From contig JALOAT010000028.1 in NCBI GenBank assembly GCA_023228645.1, forward strand, positions 1 through 47,864: a stretch of DNA of 47,864 nt. Reading direction: 5' to 3'. Below the pieces are notes generated by a model. The model was not told where the DNA came from. It searched no databases and saw only the letters and a list, made by a program, of their open reading frames with translations. The DNA is from Gammaproteobacteria bacterium. GTDB taxonomy: Bacteria > Pseudomonadota > Gammaproteobacteria > Thiohalomonadales > Thiohalomonadaceae. The stretch's first letter is position 1. Each line of letters starts with the position of its first letter. A program made the position numbers and the translations under genes. Positions 14,901 through 22,749 of the stretch are shown piece after piece.

Positions 14901-16620
14901 ACAGTTCCAGGCCGCGGGTATCACGGGTGTAACGGGTGGTGACGCCTTCGGCATCGGTCTTCTCGATGAGGAAGCCATTGGCATCGAATTTGTAGTCCAT
15001 GGCCGAGCCTTGGCAGGTCTCGGTGGGCTCGCCTTCCACGCGCACGATTTTCTTCACGCCGTGGATGGTTTCGAAGTGGAAAGTGGTTCGCTTGCCGAGG
15101 GCATTGGTGAGGGTGGTGGTGCCATCGCCGTTGTAACTTATCTCGACACGCTCGGCGCCATCGGCGCGCTCGCTCAGAATGGCGCGGCCTTGGGCGTCGT
15201 AGGCCACGGTATGGCTGCGGTGGCCGTTCTCGTCGATGATGCCGGTGATAAGCCAGGGGCGCTCGGGCTGTTCGTAGAGGTACCGCTGGGTGGTGCCGTC
15301 CGGATGGGTGACCTGGTGCAGTTGCAGGCCATCGAAGGTGTAGAGGGTGCTGCGGCCTGTGCTGTCGGTAATGCGCGCTGGCAGGCGGCCATCGGCGTCA
15401 AGCTCGATGTGCAGGGTATCGCCTTCAGGACTGGTAACTGAGAGTTGCCGGCCATCGGTGCTGTAGGCCAGTGTTTGTTCCAGTTTGGCGGGATTCCGGA
15501 TGGCGATGAGCCGGCCATCGGCGTCGTAGAATTCCTGGGAGTGGTCGGCGAGGGTGTAGCGCCAGCCGCCAGCCCCGCCGTTGGCGGTCGGCAACCATTC
15601 GAGCCGTTCGACCACGTCGGGGTCGGGTTGCCATTGGCTGCCACTCAGGAGGTATTCGAAGGTTTGCCCGCCTGCACGGCGTACCACCACCTTCTGCGGC
15701 GACAGACTGTCGATGCGCTGGGTGTACGAAAACCGCCAGCCCAAGTCAAGGCTGTTGTAGGTGCGGGTGAAGACGATAGGGAAGCTGCCGCTGCCGCGGT
15801 AATCGGTATCGCGGAAGAATTTGTTGCCTATGGCAAAGTCAACGGGATTGGCGGTTTTGGTGCTGTAGCTGCTGCTTCCCACGGTGCCGCAGGCGAGCAT
15901 TTTTTTCGCGTTAACGCCGCTGTTAGCCGTGCTGTCAGTGCAGGTCGCGCCGGTGGTGGTGCCTTGCAGGGTGCGCACCCATTCGTTACTTGCGGTGGGG
16001 CTGAGGTTGTTGACGGTGCAGCCGTTGTAGCAGTTATCTTGCAGATCTTCGACTAGTCCTGTAACGGTGCCTCCGCTGGGCGAACAAGCAGAAAGGTAAT
16101 ATTTATGGCGATAGCTGTAATAAATTGGATGAGAGAAAGTCCAAGTAATAAACCACGTGTACTGGCCATGGCTGTCAGACCCTGACCCGCAGGAATCCCA
16201 TCCTCCCCACATGTTCGCCTGAATATTCCCATCATTGGGAACAATGCAACCACCACCCCACCGAGTATCGCTACGATCCTGATCACACACCTCCGCCGGG
16301 TTATCCACTGTCGCATGGGTTACAGTGTGACACGGCTGAACCACTGCCGCCGCTTCATCAAAGGCGACAATCCCCAACAAGAGCGTTATAAGGAAAAGAA
16401 TATTTTTTCTTCGTTCTCTTTGAAAAACTATAACTGCAATTCCGGAATCCAAGAGCTCTGTGAATTTGAAATACTTCCGTTTCTGAGGTCGCAGACGTTC
16501 AGTTGTCAGGGGGGCAAAAAAGGAACTACACATCCTGAAAATAGCCTCTGCATTTGCAGCCCACGAGGTGATGAAAAACAAGCCGATGCTGGCAAGTGTT
16601 AGGCGTGGTAGGCGAATCAT
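11908..16620 (-). CDS. RHS-repeat polymorphic toxin with dockerin-type EF-hand insert
   Basis: 1570 residues. N-terminal hydrophobic leader(s) are followed by a DUF6531-like entry (NPVDFAIGNKFFRDTDY, about 255-290) and many YD/RHS repeats (about 350-1200). Two EF-hand loops, DLNGDGRVTEADL (from 1211) and DLNGDGKVDGKD (from 1240), form a dockerin-like unit inserted before the conserved RHS core end (YVHPDHLGTPR, LNYNLNRTYDPGTGRY, ESDPIGL). The core ends in YSDPLGL at about 1436, followed by a variable 134-residue tip. The RHS repeats of this family build a hollow shell that encloses the C-terminal toxin. In the tip, RHDYI (His1462) and YGARNCQTWADD (Cys1544) suggest a papain-fold hydrolase. 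The ATG at 16620 has GAGGG about 9 bp upstream. A second hydrophobic stretch at about residues 75-90 makes the true N-terminus uncertain. Confidence 0.88.
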   Translation of the reverse strand: MIRLPRLTLASIGLFFITSWAANAEAIFRMCSSFFAPLTTERLRPQKRKYFKFTELLDSGIAVIVFQRERRKNILFLITLLLGIVAFDEAAAVVQPCHTVTHATVDNPAEVCDQDRSDTRWGGGCIVPNDGNIQANMWGGWDSCGSGSDSHGQYTWFITWTFSHPIYYSYRHKYYLSACSPSGGTVTGLVEDLQDNCYNGCTVNNLSPTASNEWVRTLQGTTTGATCTDSTANSGVNAKKMLACGTVGSSSYSTKTANPVDFAIGNKFFRDTDYRGSGSFPIVFTRTYNSLDLGWRFSYTQRIDSLSPQKVVVRRAGGQTFEYLLSGSQWQPDPDVVERLEWLPTANGGAGGWRYTLADHSQEFYDADGRLIAIRNPAKLEQTLAYSTDGRQLSVTSPEGDTLHIELDADGRLPARITDSTGRSTLYTFDGLQLHQVTHPDGTTQRYLYEQPERPWLITGIIDENGHRSHTVAYDAQGRAILSERADGAERVEISYNGDGTTTLTNALGKRTTFHFETIHGVKKIVRVEGEPTETCQGSAMDYKFDANGFLIEKTDAEGVTTRYTRDTRGLELSRTEAYGLPEARTVTTEWDSDQRQPLVVREGNRETSTTYDDQGRILTRTVTDTATSASRTTGYSYNGLGLIATIDGPREDVADLTTYDYDDQGRLAAVTNALGHRTVILERDNHGRPTRTRDPNGLETVLSYDLKGRLIERREGAETTVMAYDPVGNLKQVTTPGGETLHYAYDAANRLTGMADSEGNRITYTLDAMGNRTSEQVSDAGGHLARTQQKVYDELSRLLRSIGADGATTHYGYDRNDNLTSTFDPLWRLHARSYDALNRLVEQTGPTGGLTRYGYDALDRLTTVMDPNGNTTTYTYDALSNLLRQDSPDTGTTTFTHDAAGNVLSKTDAKGQLTRYQYDALNRLIGARHADGSVITYAYDTAENGIGRLGSIQDSSGSTAFRYDAHGRVTSRAQIITVNGTSVTRTTAYQYDNTGRPTGMTYPSGLQVAYGYTAGKISSVTINGQPVLTGITYQPFGPIAGWHWGNGTPHTRDYDLDGRLTRHSLGADQRTFSYDVLGNITALQDRLTDSAFDYDELNRLTAVNDPAFVLGWDYDANGNRLLQVAGLETTTYGIEPTSNRLISITEGDLTRTMAYDLNGNTVADGEHSYGYDARDRLVSVDNGQTGQYRYNALGQRVYKWAITANTATPDLNGDGRVTEADLHVLQEYIRRGNAPSHADLNGDGKVDGKDTPCIATLIGAEKSQGKGKGSKPTKHGCLPAAMPQERLFVYDEWRLLGEYGLNGSAVQETVWLGDLPIATVQNGEIYYVHPDHLGTPRVITAPGTGTEIWRWDSEPFGSSAANEDPDGDGNAFTYNLRFPGQYFDQETGLNYNLNRTYDPGTGRYVESDPIGLDGGFNTYAYAELNPVRYSDPLGLWVKRCARGLGDKDKPAKKPSGNPLRHDYISVSGQIVSFQAGDGASAMLWSQGRIDDNEYPDNPKCEMVCSDDKFDQYVLEAAREIGAPSYCVTAYPMTTPWIYGARNCQTWADDVLILAKEKYLEKEKCPQCFK

Positions 16621-17562
16621 TGTTCAAATCCCTCTGAAACTTACTCCATGAGTCCGGTGAAGCTAAACGTGTATCGCTTTCTTTGTCAAGCCCTGCGATA
16701 GGAGCGTTGAACAAATCGCCCCCTCAGCGCGTCGAAGCCTCGGAATTCATTTCGCTAGAAAGCCATTAGTTCAGCCGAATTTGGCGAATCACACTGTATT
16801 TTTTGCCGAGGGCACCCTCCTGTTTGGTTAACAACCATCTCTTTGCCAAGAGGAGGTTGTCAAAGCAAAACAGCGTGAGCAGCTGTGGGCTTTCTTCGCC
16901 AATCTGCGGTAGCGCAACTTGCGATTTTGGAGAGGTTCTTCACCATGCAAGCGGATGTACGACGAGTGCGCACAGCCACGCCTCGGTCGCTGCAGACCCA
17001 ACATGCAGATGCTGGCGGGGGAAGGATATCACGCAGCTTTCGCAACATGACCTGCATTCCTTCGCGTCCTCTGCGTCTCTGCGTTGGGCTGCTTTCTTCC
17101 GGCCTCGAACTCTTCATAGCGTCTGCTTAGGGCGGGCCGTGCTTCCGTTTCGGTCGCCCCGTGGACACGTCCGTGGGATGGCGGCCACGGGCCGCCCTAT
17201 GTCAGACGGCGGAAGAATGTCACGCGGCTTTTGTCTACGTGATCTGCATTCCTTTGCGTTCTTTGCGTCCTGTGCGTCTCTGCGCTGGGCGGTTTTCTTC
17301 CGGCCTCGGCCGCCGGACCCTTCACAGCGTCTGCATAGGGCGGGCCGAGCCCGCCGCTCAGGTCGGCCCGTGGACACGTCCGTGGGATGGCGGCCACGGG
17401 CCGCCCTATGTCAGGCGGAAGAACGTCACGCAGCTTTCGCAACGTGATCTACATTCCTTTGCGTTCTCTGCGCCCTCTGCGTCTCTGCGTTGGGCCGTTT
17501 TCTTCCCGGCCACGGCCCCGGATTTCGCTTCGCTTCGTCCGAGCTACGCGAGGAATGCCGAA
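16621..17562. other. gene-free, repeat-filled region between rhs and dsbC
   Basis: The part next to rhs (16621-16850) is AT-richer and presumably holds the rhs promoter, which I could not place. From about 17029 the sequence is a degenerate tandem repeat described separately. Reading frames across the region translate to low-complexity Arg/Ser/Cys-rich strings that follow the DNA repeat period, so I do not call genes. Confidence 0.7.
17029..17515. repeat. three degenerate tandem units of about 200 bp with internal palindromes
   Basis: Units begin at 17029, 17220 and 17426 with TCACGCAGCTTTCGCAAC-like sequence, followed by TTTGCGTTCTYTGCG-type strings and GGGCSGTTTTCTTC. Units 1 and 2 then carry an inverted pair TAGGGCGGGCCG ... 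CGGGCCGCCCTA (for example 17334-17347 with 17397-17410). The segment GTGGACACGTCCGTGGGATG is repeated at 17161 and 17370. Spacers are not unique, so this is not a CRISPR array. The TGCGTCTCTGCG strings resemble one arm of the palindromes at 28517, 35534 and 38893. Confidence 0.8.
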
Positions 17563-18282
17563 TCAGATCTTCCCTTCCAGCACCTGCAACAGCCGCTCCG
17601 GCGGCATGTAGCCCGGCACCATGCGGCCGTCTTCGAGCACCAGGGCGGGGGTGCCGCTGACGCCGAGGGCCTGGCCGAGGGCCATGTGTGCGGCGACCGG
17701 GTCGTCGCAGGTGGCGGGCTCGACGTCGCCCATGCCCTTGGCGGTGTCCATGGCCTTGTTGCGGTCCTTGGCGCACCAGACCGACGCCGCCTTCTTCCAG
17801 GAGGCTGAACCGGCGCCGGCGCGCGGGTAGGCGAGGTAGCGCACCTCGATGCCCAGGTCGTTCATCTCCTTCATGCCATCGTGCAGCTTGCGGCAGTACG
17901 GGCAGTCGATGTCGGTGAAAACGCTGACGGTGTGCTTGGTCTGGCCCTTGGGTTTGTAGACGATCATGCTGGCCTCGGCCTTTTCCAGCGCGCTCAGGCG
18001 CGCGGTTGAGCGGCGGCCCTCGGTGAGGTTGGTGCGGGACTTCAGGTCGACGAGGTCGCCTTGCAGCAGGAAACGCCCGTCGGCGCTTACGTAGAAAAGC
18101 TGCGTACCGTAGCTCACCTCGTAAAGACCGTTGACGGGCGTCTTCTGCACCGTGTCGGGGTCTTCCGGGATGACCTTGGCAAGCGCCTGGCGGATAGTGG
18201 CCTGGTCGTCCTTGTCACCCGCTACGGCAGGGCCCATGGTGAAGGCCAGGCCGGCGATGGCCACGATAACGATTCGCTTCAT
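17563..18282 (-). CDS. dsbC: thiol:disulfide interchange protein DsbC
   Basis: 239 residues with a signal peptide (cleavage near AVAGDK). An N-terminal dimerisation domain (about 25-85) is joined by a linker helix to a thioredoxin-like domain with CPYC at 127-130 and a cis-Pro loop SGTPALVLEDG. It corrects wrong disulfides in the periplasm and is kept reduced by DsbD. A second Cys pair (around 170 and 193) matches the structural disulfide of E. coli DsbC. It is the last gene of the ogt-xerD-yajQ-dsbC minus-strand run. Confidence 0.95.
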   Translation of the reverse strand: MKRIVIVAIAGLAFTMGPAVAGDKDDQATIRQALAKVIPEDPDTVQKTPVNGLYEVSYGTQLFYVSADGRFLLQGDLVDLKSRTNLTEGRRSTARLSALEKAEASMIVYKPKGQTKHTVSVFTDIDCPYCRKLHDGMKEMNDLGIEVRYLAYPRAGAGSASWKKAASVWCAKDRNKAMDTAKGMGDVEPATCDDPVAAHMALGQALGVSGTPALVLEDGRMVPGYMPPERLLQVLEGKI

Positions 18283-18324
18283 GAGATTTCCTTGCTTTCT
18301 TTAGTCTGCGGATTTCGACCCGCG

Positions 18325-18807
18325 TCAATCGCGGAAGTTCTGGTACTGGAGCGGCAGGCCCAGCTCGGCACCGCGCAACAGGGCGATGGCCTCTTGCAGG
18401 TCATCACGCTTCTTGCCGGTGACGCGCACCTGCTCGCCCTGCACGCTGGCCTGCACCTTGAGTTTGCTGTCCTTGATGAGAGCGACGATCTTCTTCGCCA
18501 GTTCCTTGTCGATGCCCTGGCGCACCTTGATGCGCTGGTGCGCACGCTGGCCGGTCTCCTCCAGGGCTTGTTCCTCCAGGGCCTGGATGTCGATGCCGCG
18601 CTTGGCGAGGCGCTGATGAAGGATATCCTTCATCTGTTTGATCTGGAATTCGTTCTGCGCATGCAAGACCAACGCGTCCTTTTCCCGTTCCACTTTTGCA
18701 TCCGAGCCCTTGAAGTCGAAACGGCCGGTCACGTCGCGGTTGGTCTGGTCGATGGCGTTGGTGAGTTCGTGCTCGTTTACTTCCGAGACGATGTCGAACG
18801 ACGGCAT
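18325..18807 (-). CDS. yajQ: YajQ family nucleotide-binding protein
   Basis: 160 residues, full length for the family. It starts MPSFDIVSEV, contains NRDVTGRFDFKGS and ends LPLQYQNFRD, all family signatures. It has two ferredoxin-like domains. Xanthomonas YajQ homologues bind cyclic di-GMP and act with a transcription factor in virulence control, while others bind tRNA/GTP. It lies between xerD and dsbC on the same strand. Note that another candidate c-di-GMP receptor (PilZ) is encoded at 28132. Confidence 0.95.
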   Translation of the reverse strand: MPSFDIVSEVNEHELTNAIDQTNRDVTGRFDFKGSDAKVEREKDALVLHAQNEFQIKQMKDILHQRLAKRGIDIQALEEQALEETGQRAHQRIKVRQGIDKELAKKIVALIKDSKLKVQASVQGEQVRVTGKKRDDLQEAIALLRGAELGLPLQYQNFRD

Positions 18808-18948
18808 GGGTCCTCTTCCTTTCCAAAATGACTGGTTTCAAGCGCGAACCATGCTGCGGCCTATCATAGGGTCGCAGGGCTCGTCCTCCTACTGGCAGGC
18901 GCACCCGATTGTGAAACGCTGCACATTGTCGCACGCTTCCGGTGGCAT

Positions 18949-19854
18949 TCAGCCACGGGGATGGTGGCGCGCGTGCAGGGATTTCAAACGTTCGCGGGCC
19001 ACATGAGTATATATCTGGGTGGTGGACAAGCTGCTGTGACCCAGCAGCAGCTGCACCACGCGCAGGTCCGCCCCATGGTTGAGCAGGTGCGTGGCGAAGG
19101 CGTGGCGCAGGGTATGGGGTGAAAGCTTCTTGGTGATGCCGGCGGCGCGTGCATGGCGGCGGATCAAGTGCCAGAAGGTCTGGCGGGTCATGGCATCGCC
19201 GCGCAGGCTGACGAACAGCGCTTCGCTGGGCTGTCCGGTGACGAGTGCCGGGCGACTTTGCGCCAGGTAGCGCTCTGTCCACGCCAGGGCCTCTTCACCC
19301 AGCGGCACCAGCCGCTCCTTGCTGCCCTTGCCCATGACACGCACCAGGCCCTGGGTCAGGCTCAGCTGTGACAGGGTGAGGCCCACCAGTTCCGAGACGC
19401 GCAGTCCGGTTGCATACAACAGTTCCAGCATGGCGCGGTCGCGCAGGCCCAGGCGATCGCCCGTATCAGGCTGCGCCAACAACACCTCCACCTCGGCCTC
19501 GGTGAGGGTATCGGGCAGCGGACGGCCGAGCCGCGGCGCATCGATGCGCGCGCTCGGGTCGTCGTCGCGAACGCGTTCCCGCACCAGGTAACGGTAGAAA
19601 CGCCGCATGGTGGAGCGCAGGCGCGCCGTACTGCGCGGGCGTGCGCCCTGCGCGGTGCGCTCCTGCAGGTAGCGCAGCAGTTCCTCGCGTGAGGCGATGT
19701 CCAGACGGCTGCCCCGCGGCGCCAGCCAGCGGGCGAGGCCTTCCATGTCGCGACGATAAGCCGCGAGCGTGTTGCCGGACAGTCCGCGCTCCATCCACAG
19801 GGCGTCGAGGAAACGCTCCAGAATGGCCGGGTCCCCGTCAGCAGGCGCCTTCAT
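18949..19854 (-). CDS. xerD: site-specific tyrosine recombinase XerD
   Basis: 301 residues. An N-terminal SAM-like core-binding domain (about 8-95) is followed by the catalytic domain with the full set R152 (ATGLRVSEL), K176 (GKGSKE), H247 and R250 (HTLRHAF), H273 (LGHSS) and nucleophile Y282 (TTQIYTHV). With XerC it resolves chromosome dimers at dif, activated by FtsK. The ATG at 19854 overlaps the end of ogt by 17 bp, so the two are translated in tandem. Neighbouring dsbC is a frequent xerD companion in gammaproteobacteria. Confidence 0.96.
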   Translation of the reverse strand: MKAPADGDPAILERFLDALWMERGLSGNTLAAYRRDMEGLARWLAPRGSRLDIASREELLRYLQERTAQGARPRSTARLRSTMRRFYRYLVRERVRDDDPSARIDAPRLGRPLPDTLTEAEVEVLLAQPDTGDRLGLRDRAMLELLYATGLRVSELVGLTLSQLSLTQGLVRVMGKGSKERLVPLGEEALAWTERYLAQSRPALVTGQPSEALFVSLRGDAMTRQTFWHLIRRHARAAGITKKLSPHTLRHAFATHLLNHGADLRVVQLLLGHSSLSTTQIYTHVARERLKSLHARHHPRG

Positions 19855-20314
19855 GGTGAAGCAGCCACTCCTTCAAGGTGAGCGGGTCGCCGTACAACGC
19901 CCCCATGTAACCGCCCAGGCCCTCACGCGCGACCACGCGATGGCAGGGGATCAGGATGGGGATGCGGTTGGCGCGGCAGGCACCGGCCACCGCGCGCGGA
20001 CCGCTGTGCAGTTGCTCCGCCAGTTCGCCGTAGGTGCGCACCTCGCCCACGGGGATCGCGCGCATGGCGGCCCACACGCGCCGCTGAAACGGCGTGCCTT
20101 CGATGTGGAGCGGCGGCTCCTTGCCGAGGCGCGGATCGGTGAAATAGGCCTTCAGCACCGACACGGCGTTTTCCGCCGCGGCCGATGGCCGCTTGAGCGG
20201 TTCGTCCGCGGGCAGGAAATCGATATCCGTGATGGCACCCGCGTCGACCCGGATACCGAGCCGCAACCCGCCCGGCAGAGGCGTGGCGATGATTGCGTCG
20301 AAGTGCTCACTCAT
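19838..20314 (-). CDS. ogt: methylated-DNA--protein-cysteine methyltransferase (Ogt type)
   Basis: 158 residues. It removes alkyl groups from O6-alkylguanine by transfer to its own active-site Cys124 in IPCHRVV, a suicide reaction. Other signatures are FQRRVWAAM, the helix-turn-helix segment with YGELAEQL, and the Asn hinge RANRIPI. It lacks an AdaA domain and so is the constitutive single-domain form. It overlaps xerD. Confidence 0.94.
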   Translation of the reverse strand: MSEHFDAIIATPLPGGLRLGIRVDAGAITDIDFLPADEPLKRPSAAAENAVSVLKAYFTDPRLGKEPPLHIEGTPFQRRVWAAMRAIPVGEVRTYGELAEQLHSGPRAVAGACRANRIPILIPCHRVVAREGLGGYMGALYGDPLTLKEWLLHHEGAC

Positions 20315-20477
20315 GGTCGTTCCTCACAAGCCGAAGCCACGGGGTTCCGAACGGCAACCCGGGAAACAGAGTCCAGCGGGGCCGACGTTTCGCTCGCGGT
20401 GGGCGCCAAGTATATGACGCGAGGGAGGCGTTGTGTCCGGCAGCCCTTTGCCTACGAATTCTGCGGCAGAACCAAAC

Positions 20478-20515
20478 AAAAAAGGCGGACGTCTCGAAGA
20501 CGTCCGCCTTTTTTT
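20478..20515 (-). terminator. intrinsic terminator of the rpsP-rimM-trmD-rplS operon
   Basis: A stem of about 14 bp (AAAGGCGGACGTCT with its complement) has a three-base loop and an A-run on one side and T-run on the other, so it can work in both directions. It lies 28 bp beyond the rplS stop. Confidence 0.92.
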
Positions 20516-20543
20516 ATCCGCGTGTGGGCCGAGGCCCGAACGC

Positions 20544-20888
20544 TTAGAGCTTCTCGCGGATACGCGCAGCCTTGCCGGTCAGTTCGCGCAGGTAGTAGAG
20601 CTTGGAGCGACGCACGGCGCCGCGGCGCTTCACTTCGATGCTGTGCACCACCGGGCTGTAGGTCTGGAACACACGCTCCACGCCTTCGCCGTGGGAGACC
20701 TTGCGCACGGTGAACGCGGAGTTCAGGCCGCGGTTGCGCTTGGCGATGACGACGCCTTCAAAGGCCTGCAGACGCTCGCGCTCGCCTTCCTTCACCTTCA
20801 CCTGCACGATCACGGTGTCGCCCGGGCCGAAGGCGGGGACCTCGCGGGTCATTTGTTCTTTCTCAAGTTGTTCGATGATGTTGCTCAT
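20544..20888 (-). CDS. rplS: 50S ribosomal protein L19
   Basis: 114 residues, the normal length. It starts MSNIIEQLEKEQM and carries the family segments GDTVIVQVKVKEG, AFEGVVIAKRNRG and KLYYLRELTGKAARI. L19 sits at the 30S-50S interface. It is the last gene of the operon rpsP-rimM-trmD-rplS and is followed by a strong terminator. Confidence 0.98.
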   Translation of the reverse strand: MSNIIEQLEKEQMTREVPAFGPGDTVIVQVKVKEGERERLQAFEGVVIAKRNRGLNSAFTVRKVSHGEGVERVFQTYSPVVHSIEVKRRGAVRRSKLYYLRELTGKAARIREKL

Positions 20889-20929
20889 TGCTGCTTCGCT
20901 CCCAAAAGGCTGCGCGGATTGTATCCGAT

Positions 20930-21670
20930 TCAGTCCTGCTCGTGTTCCCGAATGAATTCCTGAAGCAGCACGCGCTGCTCGTCGTCCAACTCAACCGCGG
21001 CCAGCAGATCCGGCCGCCTCAGCCAGGTCCGTCCCAGCGCCTGTTTCAGACGCCAGCGGCGGATGGCCGCGTGATTCCCGCCTTGCAGCACCGCCGGCAC
21101 CGTCCGCCCGTCGATCACCTCGGGGCGTGTGTAGTGCGGATAGTCCAGCAAACCGTCACTGAATGAATCCTGCTCCGCCGATTGGTCGTGGCCGAGGGCG
21201 CCCGGCAACAACCGCACCACCGCGTCGATCACCACCATGGCCGCCAGCTCGCCCCCCGAGAGTACGTAATCGCCGATGGACAATTCTTCGTCCACCTCGC
21301 TCTCGATGAGCCGCTCGTCCACGCCCTCGTAGCGCCCGGCCACCATGATGAGCCGCGGCACCGCCGCCAACTCGCGCACCTTGGCCTGGGTCAGCAGACC
21401 GCCCTGGGGCGACAGGTACACCACCCGGGCATCGCGGTCGTTTCCGCGCGCCGCGCGGATGGTCTCGCGCAACGGCTCCACCTGCATCACCATGCCGGGG
21501 CCGCCGCCGTAGGGCCGGTCGTCCACGCGCCGGTGCTTGTCGGCCGTGAAGTCCCGCGGATTCCACAGCCCGAAATCGAACAGCCCGTTGCGGTACGCCC
21601 TGCCGCTGATGCCGTGGCCGGTGACCGCCTCGAACATCTCGGGAAACAGGGTCACCACGTCGATGCGCAT
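20930..21670 (-). CDS. trmD: tRNA (guanine-N1)-methyltransferase TrmD
   Basis: 246 residues. It methylates G37 of tRNAs reading CNN codons and so prevents +1 frameshifting. The SPOUT trefoil-knot SAM site is visible as YLSPQGG and SIGDYVLSGGE, and DDRPYGGGPGM is conserved near the N-terminus. It lies between rimM (15-bp gap) and rplS (41-bp gap), the standard order. Confidence 0.98.
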   Translation of the reverse strand: MRIDVVTLFPEMFEAVTGHGISGRAYRNGLFDFGLWNPRDFTADKHRRVDDRPYGGGPGMVMQVEPLRETIRAARGNDRDARVVYLSPQGGLLTQAKVRELAAVPRLIMVAGRYEGVDERLIESEVDEELSIGDYVLSGGELAAMVVIDAVVRLLPGALGHDQSAEQDSFSDGLLDYPHYTRPEVIDGRTVPAVLQGGNHAAIRRWRLKQALGRTWLRRPDLLAAVELDDEQRVLLQEFIREHEQD

Positions 21671-21685
21671 GGTCAGTTTTCGCGC

Positions 21686-22195
21686 CTAGAATTCGGCGTC
21701 CCAATCGACCGTGAGCAGCCGACCCGGCAAGTCCACGGACTGCACCGCCTCGCCCGGGATGTAGGGAATGAGGCGTTCCCGCTCACCCTGCACCACCAGT
21801 ACGTCGTTGGCGCCCGTCTCCATCAAGTCGACCACCGTTCCGAAGTCGACGCCTTGCAGGTTCACCACCCGCAGACCGATGAGATCGGACCAGTAATATT
21901 CACCCGGTGCGGGTTTGGGCAACTGACTGCGCTTGATGGCAATGGTGCTGCCCACCAAGGTCGCGGCCAAATCGCGATCGTCGAACCCCTTGAGGTGTGC
22001 GACCACGCCCTTGCCCTGCATCCGGCCGTCGAGCGGCGCCACCGGCTCCCAGCGCCCTTGCCGGCGCAGGTACCAAGTGTCGTAGCTCAGAATGTTCTCG
22101 CGTGGCTCGGTGTAGGAATACAACCGCACCCAGCCGCGCACACCGTACAGGCCGGAGATCCGGCCCATTTCGATGTATTCGTCTTCCTGCGTCAT
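21686..22195 (-). CDS. rimM: ribosome maturation factor RimM
   Basis: 169 residues. The N-terminal RimM domain (MGRISGLYGVRGWVRLYSYTE) is followed by a PRC barrel (about 95-165, starting EYYWSDLIGL). It binds S19 and assists 30S head maturation. Its position between rpsP and trmD is standard. Confidence 0.97.
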   Translation of the reverse strand: MTQEDEYIEMGRISGLYGVRGWVRLYSYTEPRENILSYDTWYLRRQGRWEPVAPLDGRMQGKGVVAHLKGFDDRDLAATLVGSTIAIKRSQLPKPAPGEYYWSDLIGLRVVNLQGVDFGTVVDLMETGANDVLVVQGERERLIPYIPGEAVQSVDLPGRLLTVDWDAEF

Positions 22196-22232
22196 GCGGA
22201 TTAGGTGCCGCGGACGCGGTCGACGCCGTTAC

Positions 22233-22478
22233 TTAGGCAGCCGCCTGCTTCTTCAGGAGGGTGGCGACGCGCTCGGAGACCTGCGCGCCGTTGCCCTGCC
22301 AGTAGGCCAGACGCTCGCCATTGATGGCGAAAGGCTGCTCGGCACCCTTGGCCACCGGGTTGAAGAAACCCAGGCGCTCGATGAAGCGGCCGTCGCGACG
22401 GTTGCGGCTGTCGGTCACGACGATGCTGTAGAAGGGGCGCTTCTTGGCACCGCCACGGGCGAGACGAATGATCACCAT
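22233..22478 (-). CDS. rpsP: 30S ribosomal protein S16
   Basis: 81 residues. It begins MVIIRLARGGAKKRPFY and contains RDGRFIERLGFFNP, both diagnostic. S16 is an early 30S assembly protein. It is the first gene of the operon; the region upstream (to 22749) contains nested palindromic repeats and presumably the promoter. Confidence 0.98.
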   Translation of the reverse strand: MVIIRLARGGAKKRPFYSIVVTDSRNRRDGRFIERLGFFNPVAKGAEQPFAINGERLAYWQGNGAQVSERVATLLKKQAAA

Positions 22479-22600
22479 GGTGTTTCTGTTCCTCGTCGTA
22501 CAAACGAACAGGGCCGCAACACGGCGACCCGGGCTAAACGAAAGCCGGGTATTGTACGCAAGCGCCTTCCCGGTGGCAAACGGCAGCGGGGAAAAGATTT

Positions 22601-22732
22601 AACCACGGGGGACGCGGGGGGAATCAGGTTTATGGGAGCGGCCTCGGGCCGCGATTCACCTTCAACCCGGGCATCGCGGCCTGAGGCCGCTCGTACATGC
22701 CATCCTGGATTTCCCCGTGTCCCCCGTGGTTA
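22601..22732. repeat. nested palindrome: CCACGGGGGAC arms enclosing a REP-like pair
   Basis: Outer arms at 22601-22628 (AACCACGGGGGACGCGGGG...) and 22705-22732 are near-perfect inverted repeats. Inside lies a REP-like pair (22635-22654 and 22674-22692) of the same type as 6884-6944. It sits between ffh and rpsP, which are transcribed in the same direction, so it could separate the two units at the RNA level. Confidence 0.8.
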
Positions 22733-22749
22733 GGGCTTTTTTCTTAGAT

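Noticed and set aside
13696..15441. Long plus-strand reading frame (581 codons) opposite rhs
   Set aside because: It mirrors the RHS repeats of the minus strand (Val/Gly/Ala repeats) and has no start signal or domain of its own.
17029..17515. Possible CRISPR array
   Set aside because: There are only three units of about 200 bp and the whole unit is repeated; there are no short constant repeats with unique spacers, and no cas genes were seen in the window.
16803..17808. Reading frames across the repeat region before dsbC
   Set aside because: The translations repeat with the DNA repeat period and contain no domain. One runs into dsbC antisense.
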